NCBI RefSeq assembly: GCF_033439725.1
Contig: NW_026944387.1
Coordinates: 4,402,001-4,466,000 of the forward strand
Direction of reading: 5' to 3'
DNA: 64,000 nucleotides
From: Neurospora tetraspora
Taxonomy: Eukaryota; Ascomycota; Sordariomycetes; Sordariales; Sordariaceae
Positions 9,866 to 24,068 of the stretch are shown in pieces. A program made the position numbers and the translations under genes. How positions within the stretch are numbered: position 1 is the stretch's first letter; the number at the start of each line of letters is the position of its first letter. The notes under the pieces are model-generated. The model was given only the letters and a program-made list of their open reading frames with translations, had not been told where the DNA came from and made no database searches.

Positions 9866-11989
9866 ATGGCGCCGTCTATAAAGCTCAGCACCATGGCTGC
9901 TACAAGCCTCCACAGAGCCCACGGCACCTCCGCCCTCCTCCGCGGCCCCCGTCTCTGGGCTCCCCGACTCTCCTCGATCCACGCGACACCCACCATCGCC
10001 AACCTCCGAGCTTCCTTTACCACATCCTCCCCTCGTCTTGTCAAAGATGAAGCGAAACCCGTCGTCCCCGCCGTACCCAAGGCCACCGGTCGAGGCCCCG
10101 TCGATCCCCTCGCCGCCATCGATAAAACCGCGCAGGAACAGCGCAAGGCCGATTGGGCCATCATGAAGGAGATGTCCAAATACCTATGGCCCAAGGGCAG
10201 CTGGGGCGACAAGGCCCGAGTGCTGCTGGCTATCAGCTTGCTGGTTGGTGGCAAGGTGCTCAACGTCCAGGTGCCCTTCTACTTCCGCGAGATCGTCGAC
10301 GCGCTCAACATCGACTTTTCTACAACTGGTGGTTCCGTCACGGCCGTGGCTGGAAGCATGATTCTGGGTTATGGTGCGGCTAGGATAGGCGCTGTGGTTT
10401 CTCAAGAACTAAGAAATGCCGTCTTCGCGTCGGTTGCGCAGAAGGCGATTCGCAAGGTTGCCAAGAACACTTTTATGCATTTGCTGAATCTGGATCTGAG
10501 CTTCCATCTGTCCAAGCAGACGGGTGGTTTGACCAGGGCTATCGACCGTGGTACCAAGGGCATCAGCTTCCTTTTGACCAGCATGGTCTTTCACATTGTC
10601 CCTACCGCTCTGGAAATCTCCATGGTCTGCGGTATTTTGACCTACAACTTTGGCTGGGAGTATGCCGCTCTTACTGCCCTGACCATGGTCAGCTACACGG
10701 CCTTTACCATTCTCACAACAGCCTGGCGCACAAAGTTCCGTCGCCAAGCCAACGCGGCAGATAACAAGGCCTCTACCATTGCCGTCGACTCCCTCATTAA
10801 CTACGAAGCTGTCAAGTACTTCAACAACGAAGCCTACGAGGTCGGCCGCTACGACAAAGCCCTCGCCCAATACGAGAAGAACAGCATCAAGGTCGCCACC
10901 TCTCTGGCGTTCCTCAACTCGGGACAAAACATCATCTTCTCCACCGCCTTGACGGCGATGATGTGGATGGGCGCCCACGGGATCGCCACCGGCAAGCTCA
11001 CCATCGGCGATCTGGTCTTGATCAACCAGCTCGTCTTCCAGCTGTCAGTCCCCCTGAACTTCCTGGGTTCCGTCTACCGCGAGTTGCGTCAGGCCCTCCT
11101 CGACATGGAAACCCTCTTCAACCTCCAAAAAGTCAACGTGACCATCACCGAGCAACCCAACGCCAAACCTTTGTCTCTCACCCGCGGCGGCGAGATCAAC
11201 TTCCAAAACGTCACCTTCGGCTACCACCCCGAGTCACCCATCCTTCGCGATTTGAGTCTTACCATCCCCGCCGGCAAAAAGGTCGCCATCGTCGGCCCCT
11301 CCGGCTGCGGCAAATCCACGCTTCTTCGTCTCCTGTTCAGGTTTTACGACGTACAAAAGGGCACCATCTCCATCGACGACCAAGACATCCGCTCCGTCAC
11401 TTTGGAGTCCTTGAGGAAAGCGATCGGCGTAGTACCGCAAGATACCCCCCTCTTCAACGACACGGTCGAACATAACATCCGCTACGGCAACCTGTCTGCT
11501 TCGCCCGAGCAGGTCATCGAAGCCGCTAAGCGCGCGCACATCCACGAGAAGATCATTTCCTGGAGAGATGGATACAATACCAAAGTCGGTGAGCGCGGAT
11601 TGATGATTTCCGGCGGCGAGAAGCAAAGACTTGCTGTCTCGCGTTTGATTCTGAAAGACCCACCGCTTTTGTTCTTTGACGAGGCTACGAGTGCGCTGGA
11701 TACGCATACCGAGCAGGCGTTGATGGAGAATATCAATGCCATTCTCAAGGGACTTGGCCAAAAAGGAGAGAAGAAGACGAGTTTGTTTGTGGCGCACAGG
11801 TTGAGGACGATTTATGATGCGGATTTGATCATTGTTTTGAAGGAGGGACGGGTGGTGGAGCAGGGCACGCATAGGGAGTTGATGGAGACTAATGGGGTTT
11901 ATGCGCAGTTGTGGAGGGCGCAGGAGATGTTGATGACTGCGGAGGGGGAGGTGAAGGGGGAGAAAGAGGTGGTTGAGAAGAAGGCGTAA
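9866..11989 (+). CDS. ATM1: Mitochondrial ABC exporter Atm1 (ABCB7 family)
   Basis: Intronless, 707 residues, normal for Atm1. Atm1 sits in the mitochondrial inner membrane and exports a glutathione/sulphur-containing compound needed for cytosolic Fe-S protein assembly. The first 50 residues are rich in Arg, Ser and Ala and almost free of acids, a matrix-targeting presequence. Six transmembrane helices follow (about residues 110-400) with the half-transporter signature [13 protein letters not shown] and [13 protein letters not shown]. The nucleotide-binding domain has Walker [10 protein letters not shown] near 478, Q-loop [13 protein letters not shown] signature [10 protein letters not shown] near 581 (ISGGE in place of LSGGQ), Walker [13 protein letters not shown] near 601 and H-loop FVAHRL. 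The ATG at 9866 has context ACCATGGCG; a second Met follows nine codons later. The C-terminus is an acidic/Lys tail. Confidence 0.95.
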   Translation: MAPSIKLSTMAATSLHRAHGTSALLRGPRLWAPRLSSIHATPTIANLRASFTTSSPRLVKDEAKPVVPAVPKATGRGPVDPLAAIDKTAQEQRKADWAIMKEMSKYLWPKGSWGDKARVLLAISLLVGGKVLNVQVPFYFREIVDALNIDFSTTGGSVTAVAGSMILGYGAARIGAVVSQELRNAVFASVAQKAIRKVAKNTFMHLLNLDLSFHLSKQTGGLTRAIDRGTKGISFLLTSMVFHIVPTALEISMVCGILTYNFGWEYAALTALTMVSYTAFTILTTAWRTKFRRQANAADNKASTIAVDSLINYEAVKYFNNEAYEVGRYDKALAQYEKNSIKVATSLAFLNSGQNIIFSTALTAMMWMGAHGIATGKLTIGDLVLINQLVFQLSVPLNFLGSVYRELRQALLDMETLFNLQKVNVTITEQPNAKPLSLTRGGEINFQNVTFGYHPESPILRDLSLTIPAGKKVAIVGPSGCGKSTLLRLLFRFYDVQKGTISIDDQDIRSVTLESLRKAIGVVPQDTPLFNDTVEHNIRYGNLSASPEQVIEAAKRAHIHEKIISWRDGYNTKVGERGLMISGGEKQRLAVSRLILKDPPLLFFDEATSALDTHTEQALMENINAILKGLGQKGEKKTSLFVAHRLRTIYDADLIIVLKEGRVVEQGTHRELMETNGVYAQLWRAQEMLMTAEGEVKGEKEVVEKKA

Positions 11990-14264
11990 TGAGTGGGAGT
12001 GGAAGTGGGAGTGGGTGGGAGATATATAGATGGGGTACTTTCTTGCATAGAACTCTTGGACATACATAGTTTTGGTCTGGAGGAGTTCAAAAATCTACAT
12101 TCGATGTTTTCCTTTTTTTTTTCTGGCATTTAGTTGGCGTCGTCTCGCTGGAACAAAAACTGGGTTGGTCCGAAGCCGTCTTTCGGCCTTCTATCTTCTC
12201 TGTTGGCGCATGGGCAATCCGGTCGCGCACAACATGGGGACTTCATCAAGCTCGCAAAAGTGTCCGCTGATGACCGACATTATGGTCATTGACAAAACGA
12301 GTGCGGTCGGGCTTACCTCCGAAGGATTCAGTTCAGAGCTTAGGTACCCGATCGTCCGTCGTCCACCAACGATGGCCGCTCCGAGAGGGAGTCAGAAGTG
12401 TCATCATCGACCGTTGGCCAAGTGGCCGAGAAAATCCAGAACATACGTACGATGTCCTGAAAGTGCATGCAGGTAGGTACTCTACAGACCATTTGCCAAC
12501 CTCAGGTCCTCAGCCAACCAACCAACCAACCGGATCAACATAGCCCACCCAACACGGGTGTAAGCGAAAATAGGGGTTCAAGAAACAATGAGGATCTTGG
12601 CGCTGCACAATGCTCTATAAATGAGGCATCCGTAAGCGACTTAGATTAGCCGAGCGGTAATGGCGCCTGACGCCGCGGACTAATGGAGGAGAGGAGAGAG
12701 GGAGGGAGGATGTTGTTATGATAATGTGCTCATGAACAGAACTGCGCTCCAGATTCCTTTATGAAGGGGGCTTGAGCAACTTTGGCCATTTCAGCAGCCT
12801 TTTGTGCCTTATTGACCTTGTCTTCCTGCTTTAACTGCCTTACCAGGCTGGAATCCAACAGCATCTGACATGGACGGCATCTGACATGCGATCTGCTATT
12901 TCCGATGTTAGGTATGTTCAGGTTCTTTTCTTCCGGGAGTCTAGAACACAGTAGTACAGTCCGACGGTCGACTGCCGAATGACTGCATATTCTAGACCCT
13001 TGAGTCTTGACCCCTTGTCGTGGCTGCTTACCTACCTACACAAACTTTGTGTGCCAGAGGTTCAATGTTGTGTACACAGTGGTCGTCGTTGACTGGTTCC
13101 CAGAATCCGGGGAAACGGGTGCCACAACTTCCACAGGTGGGAAAGGGGAAGTCAAAGGTCAACTGACAGGTCACATCTTCGTCGTGTATCTGTCCACTGC
13201 CTTCGGGGCAACGCTGTGTTACCCCCTGATTTGCGGTAAAGTTAGTGCCCCTTACGTAGGGCTTAGCCCGTCAGACGAATAAAACGAATTAAACTAGCTC
13301 GTCCCCGGTTGTGTACTACATAGTGTGTACTACCCCTGATTCGAGCATCACTCTGTGAGACTCTGTCAGACGAATAAACAAGCTCCCCTTATACAACGTC
13401 GTTATTGGTAGGCTGACCACAGGTCGACAGGTCGACAGATGACTGGAGTTGGTCGTTTCACCGCTTTCCTCTCTCCCATTCTCCGGGCCTCTGCTGTGGA
13501 CTGGTACGCAGACAGCTGCCGTGCAAGGCGAATCCATCTGCCGTGTCTGCCGTGTGAGGCGGAGGAGCTGATGCGGGGGAGAAAAATAGCTGCAGTGCTA
13601 GGCGAAATAGATTGCGCTTATCTCACTTCACTTCTTGTCACTCTGACCGTCAGCCTGGTACGACTCGGGGTTACGCTTCGGTGTTCAGCTCTGAGCAGCG
13701 CGGCGGAGATGAGGCTTGCTTGATGCTCATTGGTAGTATACTGTTTTGAGGAATAAGGGGCGTGGTTTTGTTGACGTAGGCTGAACTCTGGAGTGGTTGC
13801 TTCAGCTTCTTCGAGTAAACAAGCCGAGACATCATCTCTCGGATTGCCTTTCTTAGCACGCTGTGGTGCGAGCCAAGACGAGGTTTTCTGGTAAACAATT
13901 TGGATGTAGGCGATGGTGATGGTGAAGATGATGTGAGAAGCTATTCCTGGTTGGTGTTGTGGGTGCTCGATGTCGGAGTTCTCGTGGTGGTGATGGGGAG
14001 TCCAAACTCCGAGGGGAGTCGAAGGAGGCAAAGGGTAAGAGCTTGACAAGTTAGAACTCACCTCGAGACACTCGACCGTTTTGAACATCTAGAGCTTGCA
14101 ACAACAAGTATAAAACAATGCATCCTATCCGCTCATCAACCCAACTCTCCTCCTCATCAGCAACAACTTGCACTTCCACTTCCACTTCCACATCAATCCA
14201 AAACCAAACAAACAAACCACCTTCCCAACCAACCAACCAACCAACCAACTCCTTAACCTTCAAC
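11990..14264. other. Intergenic, 2.3 kb
   Basis: No gene supported apart from a tRNA-like fragment at 12640-12672. A direct repeat (gtcagacgaataaa) occurs at 13271 and 13366. The 5' UTR of the secreted-protein gene near 14223-14250 carries a short (CCAA)n run. Confidence 0.5.
12640..12672 (+). other. tRNA-like 5' fragment (A-box only)
   Basis: TAGCCGAGCGGT at 12647-12658 fits the Pol III A-box consensus TRGCNNAGYNGG at 11 of 12 positions, and a TATAAA lies 26 bp upstream at 12616-12621. No partner for a 5' acceptor strand and no B-box follow, so this is at most a 5' tRNA remnant, perhaps of a Leu/Ser type. Confidence 0.3.
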
Positions 14265-14633
14265 ATGCAACTCACCACCCTCCTCACCACCATGGCCATC
14301 GCCGCGCCTGCCCCCGCTCCCGAAGCCGAGGCCATCGCCGAGCCCGCCATCCTCTTAGCCCGCGCCCAAGACCTCATCGACCTCTGGAAGAACAAGGACT
14401 TCCTCGACCTCAAGTTCACCGGCTCCGCCAACCCAGGCGACTGCAAGAACCTTCCCTCCAATTTCAACGACATTTCGTCTTCCGGTAAAGCCAAGGCGGG
14501 ATTCCGCTGCACTATTTGGGTCGATAAGGACTGCAAGGGTACTGGGTTTTCTTTCAACCAGAACCCTGGCTCGAGTAGCTTCCCGGATTGGATCAATGAT
14601 AAGGCTAGTAGTTGGAAGTGTGTTAAGGCTTGA
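14265..14633 (+). CDS. Small secreted four-cysteine protein, copy 1
   Basis: 122 residues. A hydrophobic N-terminus (MQLTTLLTTMAIAAPA) acts as a probable signal peptide, followed by an Ala/Pro/Glu stretch that may be a propeptide. The mature part holds four cysteines in contexts GDCKNLPSNFND, FRCTIW, KDCKG and WKC at the very C-terminus. Its pattern of Cys, NFND and SSGK followed by C-T-I-W-x-D-x-D-C resembles fungal beta/gamma-crystallin-like secreted proteins, but that fold call is tentative. The inverted neighbour at 16224-16559 is a clear paralog (about half of positions identical from DLIDLW to the end). The start was chosen because the upstream ATG at 14118 would place 49 low-complexity residues before the signal peptide. 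Function unknown; secretion is inferred. Confidence 0.75.
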   Translation: MQLTTLLTTMAIAAPAPAPEAEAIAEPAILLARAQDLIDLWKNKDFLDLKFTGSANPGDCKNLPSNFNDISSSGKAKAGFRCTIWVDKDCKGTGFSFNQNPGSSSFPDWINDKASSWKCVKA

Positions 14634-15742
14634 GACATAGGCTCAGCCTTACGCAATCACATACATGCGATGGAGATGGAGGAGGGGAAGGGAGATGGAG
14701 GAGGGGAGGGGAGGATGAGAGTGGAGAGAAGGGGATGGAGTAGTAGTGTGGGAGTTGGATAGGGGAGGAGGAAGTCGAGAGTCGGTGCTGAGCACACGAG
14801 TCGGAGTGTCGAAGTGAAGAAGGGAAAAGAAGCCTGTTTCTTTTGCCCCGTCCTGTCCTGTTCTTTCCTTTCCTTAGATTGTTTTTGCCCCAGTTTGTAT
14901 TAAACCCCCCCAGCATGCTTCATTCTTTTCAATAAAACGCCTTTTACACACCCCAAGATCTGAAGATTTCATGCCAACCTAAGTGATGCAAGCATGTGAA
15001 TGGACGTAGAGAGGATGACAGTGAACATAGGGTGGGGGAAAAAAAAAATGATCTTGTAAACAGGAGCAACGTGAGTCCAGAAGCACTTGTTCTGAAGAGG
15101 CATCTCGACCGCCTCTAGACTGGAAGCCGTGTGAAGAAGGGAACGGGGGTGGAGGAGTGAAGAATGCATAGAGAGTTGAAGGATAATTTGACGAAATGGG
15201 AATGTGTCCGTAATTGCAGAGGTGGCTAAAGAAAAGGAATAGGAGGAGGTGTTTGGGACAAATCTGTAATACTACACACAGAGTTAAGCTTCGCTTTCAC
15301 CAGAAAGAGGGGAAAAAGTCAAGAGCTGGAAGCATTTTTGGGGCATAAAAGGATAGGTACTTTTATTGAATGAATGGTAGTAGGGGGCAAGCATGATACA
15401 AACTGGGCACTGGGGGGCAAAACAAAACATCTAAGAAAAGAAGCAAAAAGACAGGACGGGGCAAAGAAACAGTCTTCTTTCCCCTCCTCACTCCGTCGTG
15501 TGCCCATTGCAGCACTCGTTACTTACTCCACTCTTTTTCATCATCATGCTCACCACCACCATTCCACCGTCCGCCGTCCGCCGTCCGCGTCTTTCTGACT
15601 CCGTCCGTGTCTTCTCCGCTTCCAATCTTCACCACTTTCACTTCCACTTCTGTCCACCATCTCCTTTCCCCTCCTCACCCCAACACTCCCATCGTGTCTC
15701 AACCGCCAGCTGCTCTCTCAACTCCCCTCACTCCTTCCCAGG
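14634..15742. repeat. 3' flanks of the two secreted-protein genes, inverted duplicate arms
   Basis: No gene. A stretch at about 14800-14900 (GCCTGTTTCTTTTGCCCCGT, then AGATTG.TTTTGCCCC.AGTTTGTAT) recurs inverted at about 15400-15475. The arms flank a centre near 15.1 kb, so the duplication covered the 3' flank as well as the gene. Confidence 0.65.
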
Positions 15743-16136
15743 GCTCCGAATAGCGTAGCGCAGCGCAACTTCGACTCCGAACTGGGTTGCGCTGAGGGCA
15801 CGTGGGATCCTCGTGCGCGCTTGACAACTTCACACCTTCGCTGAACTGCGTTGTTGTCGCTACCGGATAGAGTTGGCTAGGCAATACCTAGAGGCCCAAT
15901 AGAAGGGAGATCTCCATACTATCAATCCGGACCCTTTTTAGGTAACTCTCCCTACAAGATATTGCCCGGGTCAGGGTTATACTACCTTGGGAATTTCCGA
16001 GGCCGCGCAGGTGCGCTGTGTGAAGTTAAGGCAGCGCGAGGTAGGTCAAAACTGGCGTTGAACTGAGGCCCTTCTCCGCGCTGAGTTGTTGCGCTGCGCT
16101 GGCTCGCTGCGCCATTCTCGCCGCGTTATTCGGAGC
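15743..16136. mobile_element. MITE-like non-coding element with imperfect terminal inverted repeats
   Basis: It begins GCTCCGAATAGCG and ends inverted (CGCGTTATTCGGAGC); sub-terminal GCGCAGCGCAAC appears on both sides in opposite orientation. Length 394 bp, no coding capacity. It sits between the stop of secreted copy 2 and its 3' flank and accounts for much of the longer 3' spacing compared with copy 1. No convincing target-site duplication could be read, so the class is open. Confidence 0.5.
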
Positions 16137-16223
16137 AGCTGCTCCTTCCGCCAGTCTCATCAAAGATGATCTCGACCAAAACCCTCGCCCCGTAGGTAAC
16201 CTCCCATCAACCCCTCCTCCATC

Positions 16224-16559
16224 TCAAGCCCTATAACACCTCCAGCTGCTCGCCCTATCATTAATCCAATCTGGGAAGCTCGCGCCTGAGCCCTTATCAT
16301 CAAAGCTAGAGTCGAACCTGTTGGTTTTGCAGTCGGCGTCGGGCCAGATTGTGCACTTGTAACCGGGCCGGGCTTTGCCGCTGCTCAGGTTGTCGTTGAA
16401 GTTGCTCGGGAGGTTGACGCATTGGCCCACGTCCCCCCGGCCGGTGTACTTGGGCCCGTTGAAATTGGTGTCGACCCACATGTCGACTAGGTCCATGTCG
16501 GCGGCGAGGACAGCCGGGGCGGTGGTGCCGAGGGCGAGGAGGATGGTGGTGAACTTCAT
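16224..16559 (-). CDS. Small secreted four-cysteine protein, copy 2
   Basis: 111 residues with a clean signal peptide (MKFTTILLALGTTAPAVLA, cleavage likely after AVLA). The mature domain matches copy 1 from its N-terminus: DLVDMW, GQCVNLPSNFND, SSGKA, YKCTIWPDADC, SFPDWINDRASSW and a terminal Cys three residues from the end. All four cysteines are kept, consistent with two disulphides. There is no propeptide-like insert as in copy 1. It lies tail to tail with copy 1 about 1.6 kb away as part of an inverted duplication; a MITE-like element lies 88 bp beyond its stop. Probably an extracellular beta/gamma-crystallin-like protein; role unknown. Confidence 0.8.
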   Translation of the reverse strand: MKFTTILLALGTTAPAVLAADMDLVDMWVDTNFNGPKYTGRGDVGQCVNLPSNFNDNLSSGKARPGYKCTIWPDADCKTNRFDSSFDDKGSGASFPDWINDRASSWRCYRA

Positions 16560-18891
<2,332 letters not shown>

Positions 18892-19790
18892 CTTGACGGC
18901 GACAGTTAGTATTGATGGTCAAATTGGCAATATCTGGTTGCTGCGCAAACGCACCTTGACGGATCTCGAATGGGCTCCTCGTAAATACCGTTGTCGCTAC
19001 ACTTCGGAGAGGAGGATTGAGTTTCGCGACTGTCATTGAAAATTCACCTTGTGTGCGGTTAGTCAGCAACAATTCTGTGGGGGCTTGCAAAGCGCACAAG
19101 GTCACGCTAGTCCCTTTTCGGGTAGGGAGATGGTCTGTGCCATCCTGTGTTCGTCTTGTTGCCCAGGGCTGGAAGCTTGCTGTCGTCCATTCGGTCACTG
19201 TCCCGCAAAGTGCACGGCCACCTCCGTGCTGCCCGACCTCACCTCGAAGTCACGGCCCCGATCACACCGGCGTTCGTTCCGGAAGATCGGAGCTCTCTTG
19301 TTTGGCATTGCCCGCAATCATTTGGACATCAAAAATGCAACATTCCAATCATGGTGGATATCCGGACTCACTTTCACATTTTCATCACCACTGAGCCAAC
19401 ACAGACAAACATGCATCAGGTCGAGGTCCCAACTCCCAAATCTTAACACTTCAATCCACTTCCCGGCCTGGGTCCCCAAACGCTGAAATCCTCCAACCAC
19501 CAGGCCAACTGATGCCAATTTAAATGCAATCCTTTCTGCAATTTTCACAGACATCACTCCTAGCAAACCTATGAATTTTTAATATTGCGAGACAACCACA
19601 AGCCCAACCTTACAAAGCCTTAACCCTCAATCCTCCAACCCTCTCATACCTTCATCCCGGGAGCCCCAAGTCAAACCCGCCCTTCCCGCTCCACCCACAC
19701 CACACAAACCCGCCCTTCATAACCCCATCTCCTAGCCCTTCCTTCCATCATCCAATCGGGACCATCTCCTTCAGATCCTCGGATCTTGAA
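18892..19790. promoter_or_regulatory. L40 5' UTR/promoter region
   Basis: Searched on both strands for ubiquitin-coding sequence; none seen. It contains a probable 5'-UTR intron at 18892-18954 on the minus strand (donor GTGCGT, branch TACTAAC). No other gene. Confidence 0.55.
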
Positions 19791-19882
19791 TCGGGTATGG
19801 TGTAGCGGTAACATCGTTGACTCTCACTTCTAAGGAGTGACTGCTCTCTCAACAGCCCCGGGTTCGACTCCCGGTATCCGAG
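19791..19882 (+). tRNA. tRNA-Glu (anticodon CUC), intron-containing
   Basis: Acceptor TCGGGTA pairs with TATCCGA (one G-U). The D-arm reads GTGTAGCGGTAACATC and the T-arm CCGGGTTCGACTCCCGG. The anticodon stem GTTGA/TCAAC closes a loop with CTC at 19823-19825. A 21-nt intron at 19827-19847 interrupts after position 37, the standard site. Discriminator base G; CCA is not encoded. Confidence 0.93.
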
Positions 19883-20285
19883 TCTCAATATCTTTTTGTA
19901 TTTTTTTTTCCTTTTTTTGCATCTCGCGAGATGCTTCTTTCTTTTCATCCACAACCAGGGCACAGCCAAAAATTTGCACTTGTGAAATGTTTGGAAACAA
20001 GAATTACCGTGCACGGGCCATGCCGATTTTGTGTGACGGACGGCAGGCGGGCATGGGAAACGGGAGAACATTGTTACTAATTACTTACTGCATTGTATAT
20101 CTTTTTACACACTTGTGTTTTCCTTGTTAAAAGTCACTTCGTACATACACAGAATTCTCTAATAGAGCACATACGAAAGCAAAAAGAGAAAGATCAGAGT
20201 GACGAACAGCCCCCTCATCGTGTGTGGCCTGCATTTCAGTTGTGAATGCAAACGAGAAAAGTGCAAAAAGGAAAAGAAACCTTAT

Positions 20286-20356
20286 TGCGCCAGCCGCGAA
20301 TCGAACGCGGGGCCCATCGATGGCAACGATGGATTTTACCACTAAACCACTGGCGC
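20286..20356 (-). tRNA. tRNA-Gly (anticodon GCC)
   Basis: Reading the minus strand: acceptor GCGCCAG pairs with CTGGCGC, the D-arm carries TGGTTTAGTGGTAAAATC, anticodon stem CATCG/CGATG surrounds loop TTGCCAT (GCC at 20322-20324), and the T-loop is GTTCGATTC. 71 nt, no intron. Confidence 0.95.
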
Positions 20357-20724
20357 CTATTGGTTGTTGACAAGTCCTCTCCAAGTTTTAGCCTATGACC
20401 GCAATACACTCCCGTTTCGTGTTACAGCGTGCGGCTCATCTTACGATTTCGTGCATTCGTGGTACCGAATCACGACAGCTTGCCACTCTTGATTGCGACA
20501 CATTTTCCATTTAACCTGTATCTCATTTTTGGTGATGCTGTCGTTGTGCGCTTTCTTTTGCAAAAATGTACAAGTCATCGTACATCATCATAACCGTTGC
20601 CGCTGTGAGTGGCCTATAGTAATCTTTGCGTTTGTCCTTCACCCCGTTGAGCCATGTTGTCTACTTTTTGTTCCATGCATCCTCCCATCCCATCTACTAT
20701 ATATAAGTGACCACTGCTCCTGCA

Positions 20725-22558
20725 TCAGTCCAACCACCCTCCAGGAACCTCGAAAGACGGATCATCGAACGGATCCCCAAACGGATTTCCTCCTCCCGGA
20801 AACTGCATGCCTCCCAGGATCAGCTCAGCCAGCTCGTGTTCCGGCACCAAACCCTCGAAAGGGTGGTCCAAGATGTCTTCGTCCATCAAATCATCGTCGG
20901 GTCTGTTCCGCGATAGAGGTCAGTATTTCATCCCTTACTCAACCAGCGGATCGAATGGTGGGTACTCACATAGGCTCCATGTTCTCCCTCGACAGCGGGC
21001 AGTCGCCCATGCTCGTATCCATAAAGTACTTCTGGACTCTGGTCGCCAGCTCCGTCGCCCCATGATCCTCCGGATCACCCATAAACCACTCCTCCAGCTC
21101 CTGATCGTCGTCCTCCTCGCCCATTCCCAAGGCCATACCATAGATGGATACCTCCTCCATCAACTCCGTCTTAAGTTCGTACCGCAGCTCCGGCAACAGC
21201 TTCCTCCACGATGTCGTGACGAGTCGCATATCTCTGAGCTCCAACTTCATCAAACTATCCTTATGCTTTACCACAAAGTCCGTCAGCTCCTGCCTCTCCG
21301 TCTCCAACCCTTCGAGCTTCAAGCTCTCCAGGTTCGGGAACGTGTGGTTCAGCGGAATGACATCCTGCAGCCTCGCGGGAAAGATGAAGTCGTTATCCTC
21401 CGCATGATCCATAAACCCGATCGACAGGATCTCCAAATTCGGCATGCCCTTCACCAGATTCCGGATGACACCCTTCCTCATCAGCTCCTGGCACCGGAAA
21501 ATCTCTTCCATCACGTCGATGCTCATGTTATTCATCTCGATCGCGTCCGCGTGCTGAAAATCCTCCGGGTCCTGGCTCGGCCCAGGCAGCACGAGGAGCT
21601 CGAATCGCGTCAAGTTGGCCAGCAAATTCCCCATGCTGTGAAACCCAAAATTTCCCAACGCCTCATTAAAGAAGCTCCAGTGAATCAATCCCGCGCAGAG
21701 ACTCTTGAGCTCGATCCCCGCCTCCTTCACAGCCATCATAATCGCCCGCAAATGCCTCACGCCCTCCTGCCCCTTCTCCCCATCCAGCTGCGTCAAACAA
21801 TCGAGCTTATCGAACGGCGTCCTGCAATCCTTCGTCCCGCTCCCGCCGTGCCCACCATATGACGAAGACGAACTCGAAGAACCCAAGCTCCCCAACCGAA
21901 ACTCAAAGTCACTGCTAACCATGACCTCCTTCAAATTCGTCATCTTCCCCACCACCTCTTTTAGGATTTCATAATCCCTCTCCTCCCTTATGATCTCCTC
22001 CTGCGCCTGATGCACCCGCTTATACTCCCTATAACTCTCCTTGACCTCCGCCAACGGTTTCGGCGGGCGATTCGCCTCGTCGCACGCATGTCTCGCATGC
22101 ATCTTGGCCCTTCTCTTTTCCGTCCGCCGGCATTCCGCGACGTACTGCTTGAGCGAAAGCCGGGGCGAAGGCAAGATGTCGCACCCGTAGATCAAGGAGC
22201 GCACGAAGCGCGGGTAGATGGGGTGCGAGGCGATGGAGCGTAGGGCCGCGAAGTCGGTCGTGTGCAGGTAGAAGATTAGCTCGGGAAGGGCGTGGCAGGC
22301 ACCAATTTCGCCGAGGAGTCGGTTGGTGAGCCGGAAGGAGCGGATGGATTTGAGGGGGAGGTGGGTGCACACTTGGTGGAGGATTTCGGGAGGGAGGTCG
22401 AGGAGGGTGAGTTTCTTTGGTTGTTCTGAGGTGTCTTGCATTTGAGTGTCGTCTGTTTGTTCCTGGGTTTGTTCTGTGGTTGAGGAGGAGGGTGGTTGTG
22501 GTTGCCGCTGTGGTTGGTTCATTGTGTCGGCTGAAGGATTTGCAGGGTCTTGCCACAT
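20725..22558 (-). CDS. F-box protein
   Basis: Two exons, 20970-22558 and 20725-20902, joined across a 67-nt intron (donor GTGAGT, branch TACTGACC, acceptor ACAG); about 588 residues. After a Gln/Pro/Ser/Thr-rich N-terminus an F-box stands near residues 45-90 (LTLLDLPPEILHQVCTHLPL, then SIRSFRLTNR). F-box proteins recruit targets to SCF ubiquitin ligases through Skp1. The rest is mainly helical, with a Lys/Arg/Glu-rich segment, and includes LRR-like pieces (FPNLESLKLEGLE, LMKLELRDM). The C-terminal exon is acidic (DDDLMDEDILD) then Gly/Pro-rich and ends in GGWLD. The first ATG with good context (ACCATGTGG) is at 22558; the frame extends 36 codons further upstream without an ATG. Substrate unknown. 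Confidence 0.8.
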
Positions 22559-24068
22559 GGTGAATGGAAGTCGGAACTGGATGGCTGACGTGGTCTGTTT
22601 CTTTGGTGGACTGAGATGTTTCAATTGCGGTTGGTGAAAGGATGAAGCTGTGTATGAATGCTTCAAGGTGGATTATGCGTATATAGTAGGTGGACCAAGG
22701 AAAGTTGATGGTCCCCTGTTGAAGATGGAACTGAGAAGTGAGGTTGATGAGTCTAGAATTTGTGACAAACGGAGAAATTGAACAGGGGTCCTTTTGAGGT
22801 GAGATGGAAGAAGGCATGTCCTCGGCGTGGCTCGTGCATTGCAGTTCTAGCGCCGAAACTTTCAGCCACGGATATCGAAAGCTTGGCAACATCTCAGTCT
22901 TACAGCGGCCAGTCGGTAGCAGCTGGTGAGGGTCCGGAGTGGATCTTTGTTTTGGCTGTCAGCCATTGATAAGGGGGACCGATAACGACCAACAGCCAAA
23001 AAGAAGGGACGCGGTTTACCGGCGTTACACAATGTAAATTACCCGCGGGATCGCTACCTGCAGTGGAATCTCGTCGGCCGCTGGAGAATTTCCACTTCGA
23101 CTTCAACCTCAACTTCAACTCATCAACATCTCACGTCGGCATCGACACTCAATAACATTGCCAACACCACCAGCTCAGGCCGCTGCATAAGTCAGATCTT
23201 CGACCCTTAAAATGATTTATGTCTATGACGACCATCGATCGGTCTCTTTTCGTCAGTCCACGCCACTTTCTGAGTTGGTGGTCGGAGCACTGCACTGCGC
23301 CAGAGATCTGCACGCGGGGCCAACGACTCGCACGGTGACCGGCCCCAGCATGACACTCACCGAGGTGAAGAACATGGCTCACAACATCAAAGTTCGAGAC
23401 AAATTCGAGACCCCTTCCTTTTATAACGTTTGCCAAATCCACCGATCAGAATCAGTAGCTTTCAGCGTCTAAACCACATGCTCACCATTAAAGACATCCA
23501 CCTCAGTCTTATACCTCACCAGTGCGAACAGTCCAAAGACCGCGGAACCGGCAAGCATGGCCGCCAACAAGACAAGGGACAATGGATGCAAATATCCATC
23601 AAAGAGCCTCCCTCGGTGACCTGCATGAACCAATAAGGCCTGCCAAAGCCCAACATCTCCGTTAAAAGCAGACGATTTTCGTCATTTCATTATTCTGCAC
23701 CTTACAAGCTCTAGCACATGAAGGTCTGGAGCTCGGCGCAGCCCTCCCTAAAGCTACCGGAGCTCCTTTGTCCAAAAACGTTGTGTACACCCCACGCTTT
23801 GTTCAGCCAACGTCCATCCCGTCACTCCATCATGGAAGTCAAGGGCAAGTGCTTTTGTCTGCTAACATGCAAGTTCATGTTGGTGCTATCGCTCCTTTGT
23901 TGAAGCAACGAACTAGGAAAAGCTAAGAGTTTGGTTAGGAGCTCTCATTGCTCAAGCTTGTTTTTATATATGATCTGTTCATGATGGCGCTAGATCAGTC
24001 TGCTCGTCATCCTTTCCTTAGTTCCAATCACCAATCGATACACTCTGTCATTTGAAGCTTGACGAATC
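22559..24068. other. Intergenic, 1.5 kb
   Basis: Upstream regions of the F-box gene and the next gene. A TATA-like run (gtatatagtagg) at 22679 lies about 120 bp upstream of the F-box ATG. Nothing else supported. Confidence 0.45.

Noticed and set aside
20807-21862. 351-codon plus-strand frame
   Set aside because: Antisense shadow of the F-box gene.
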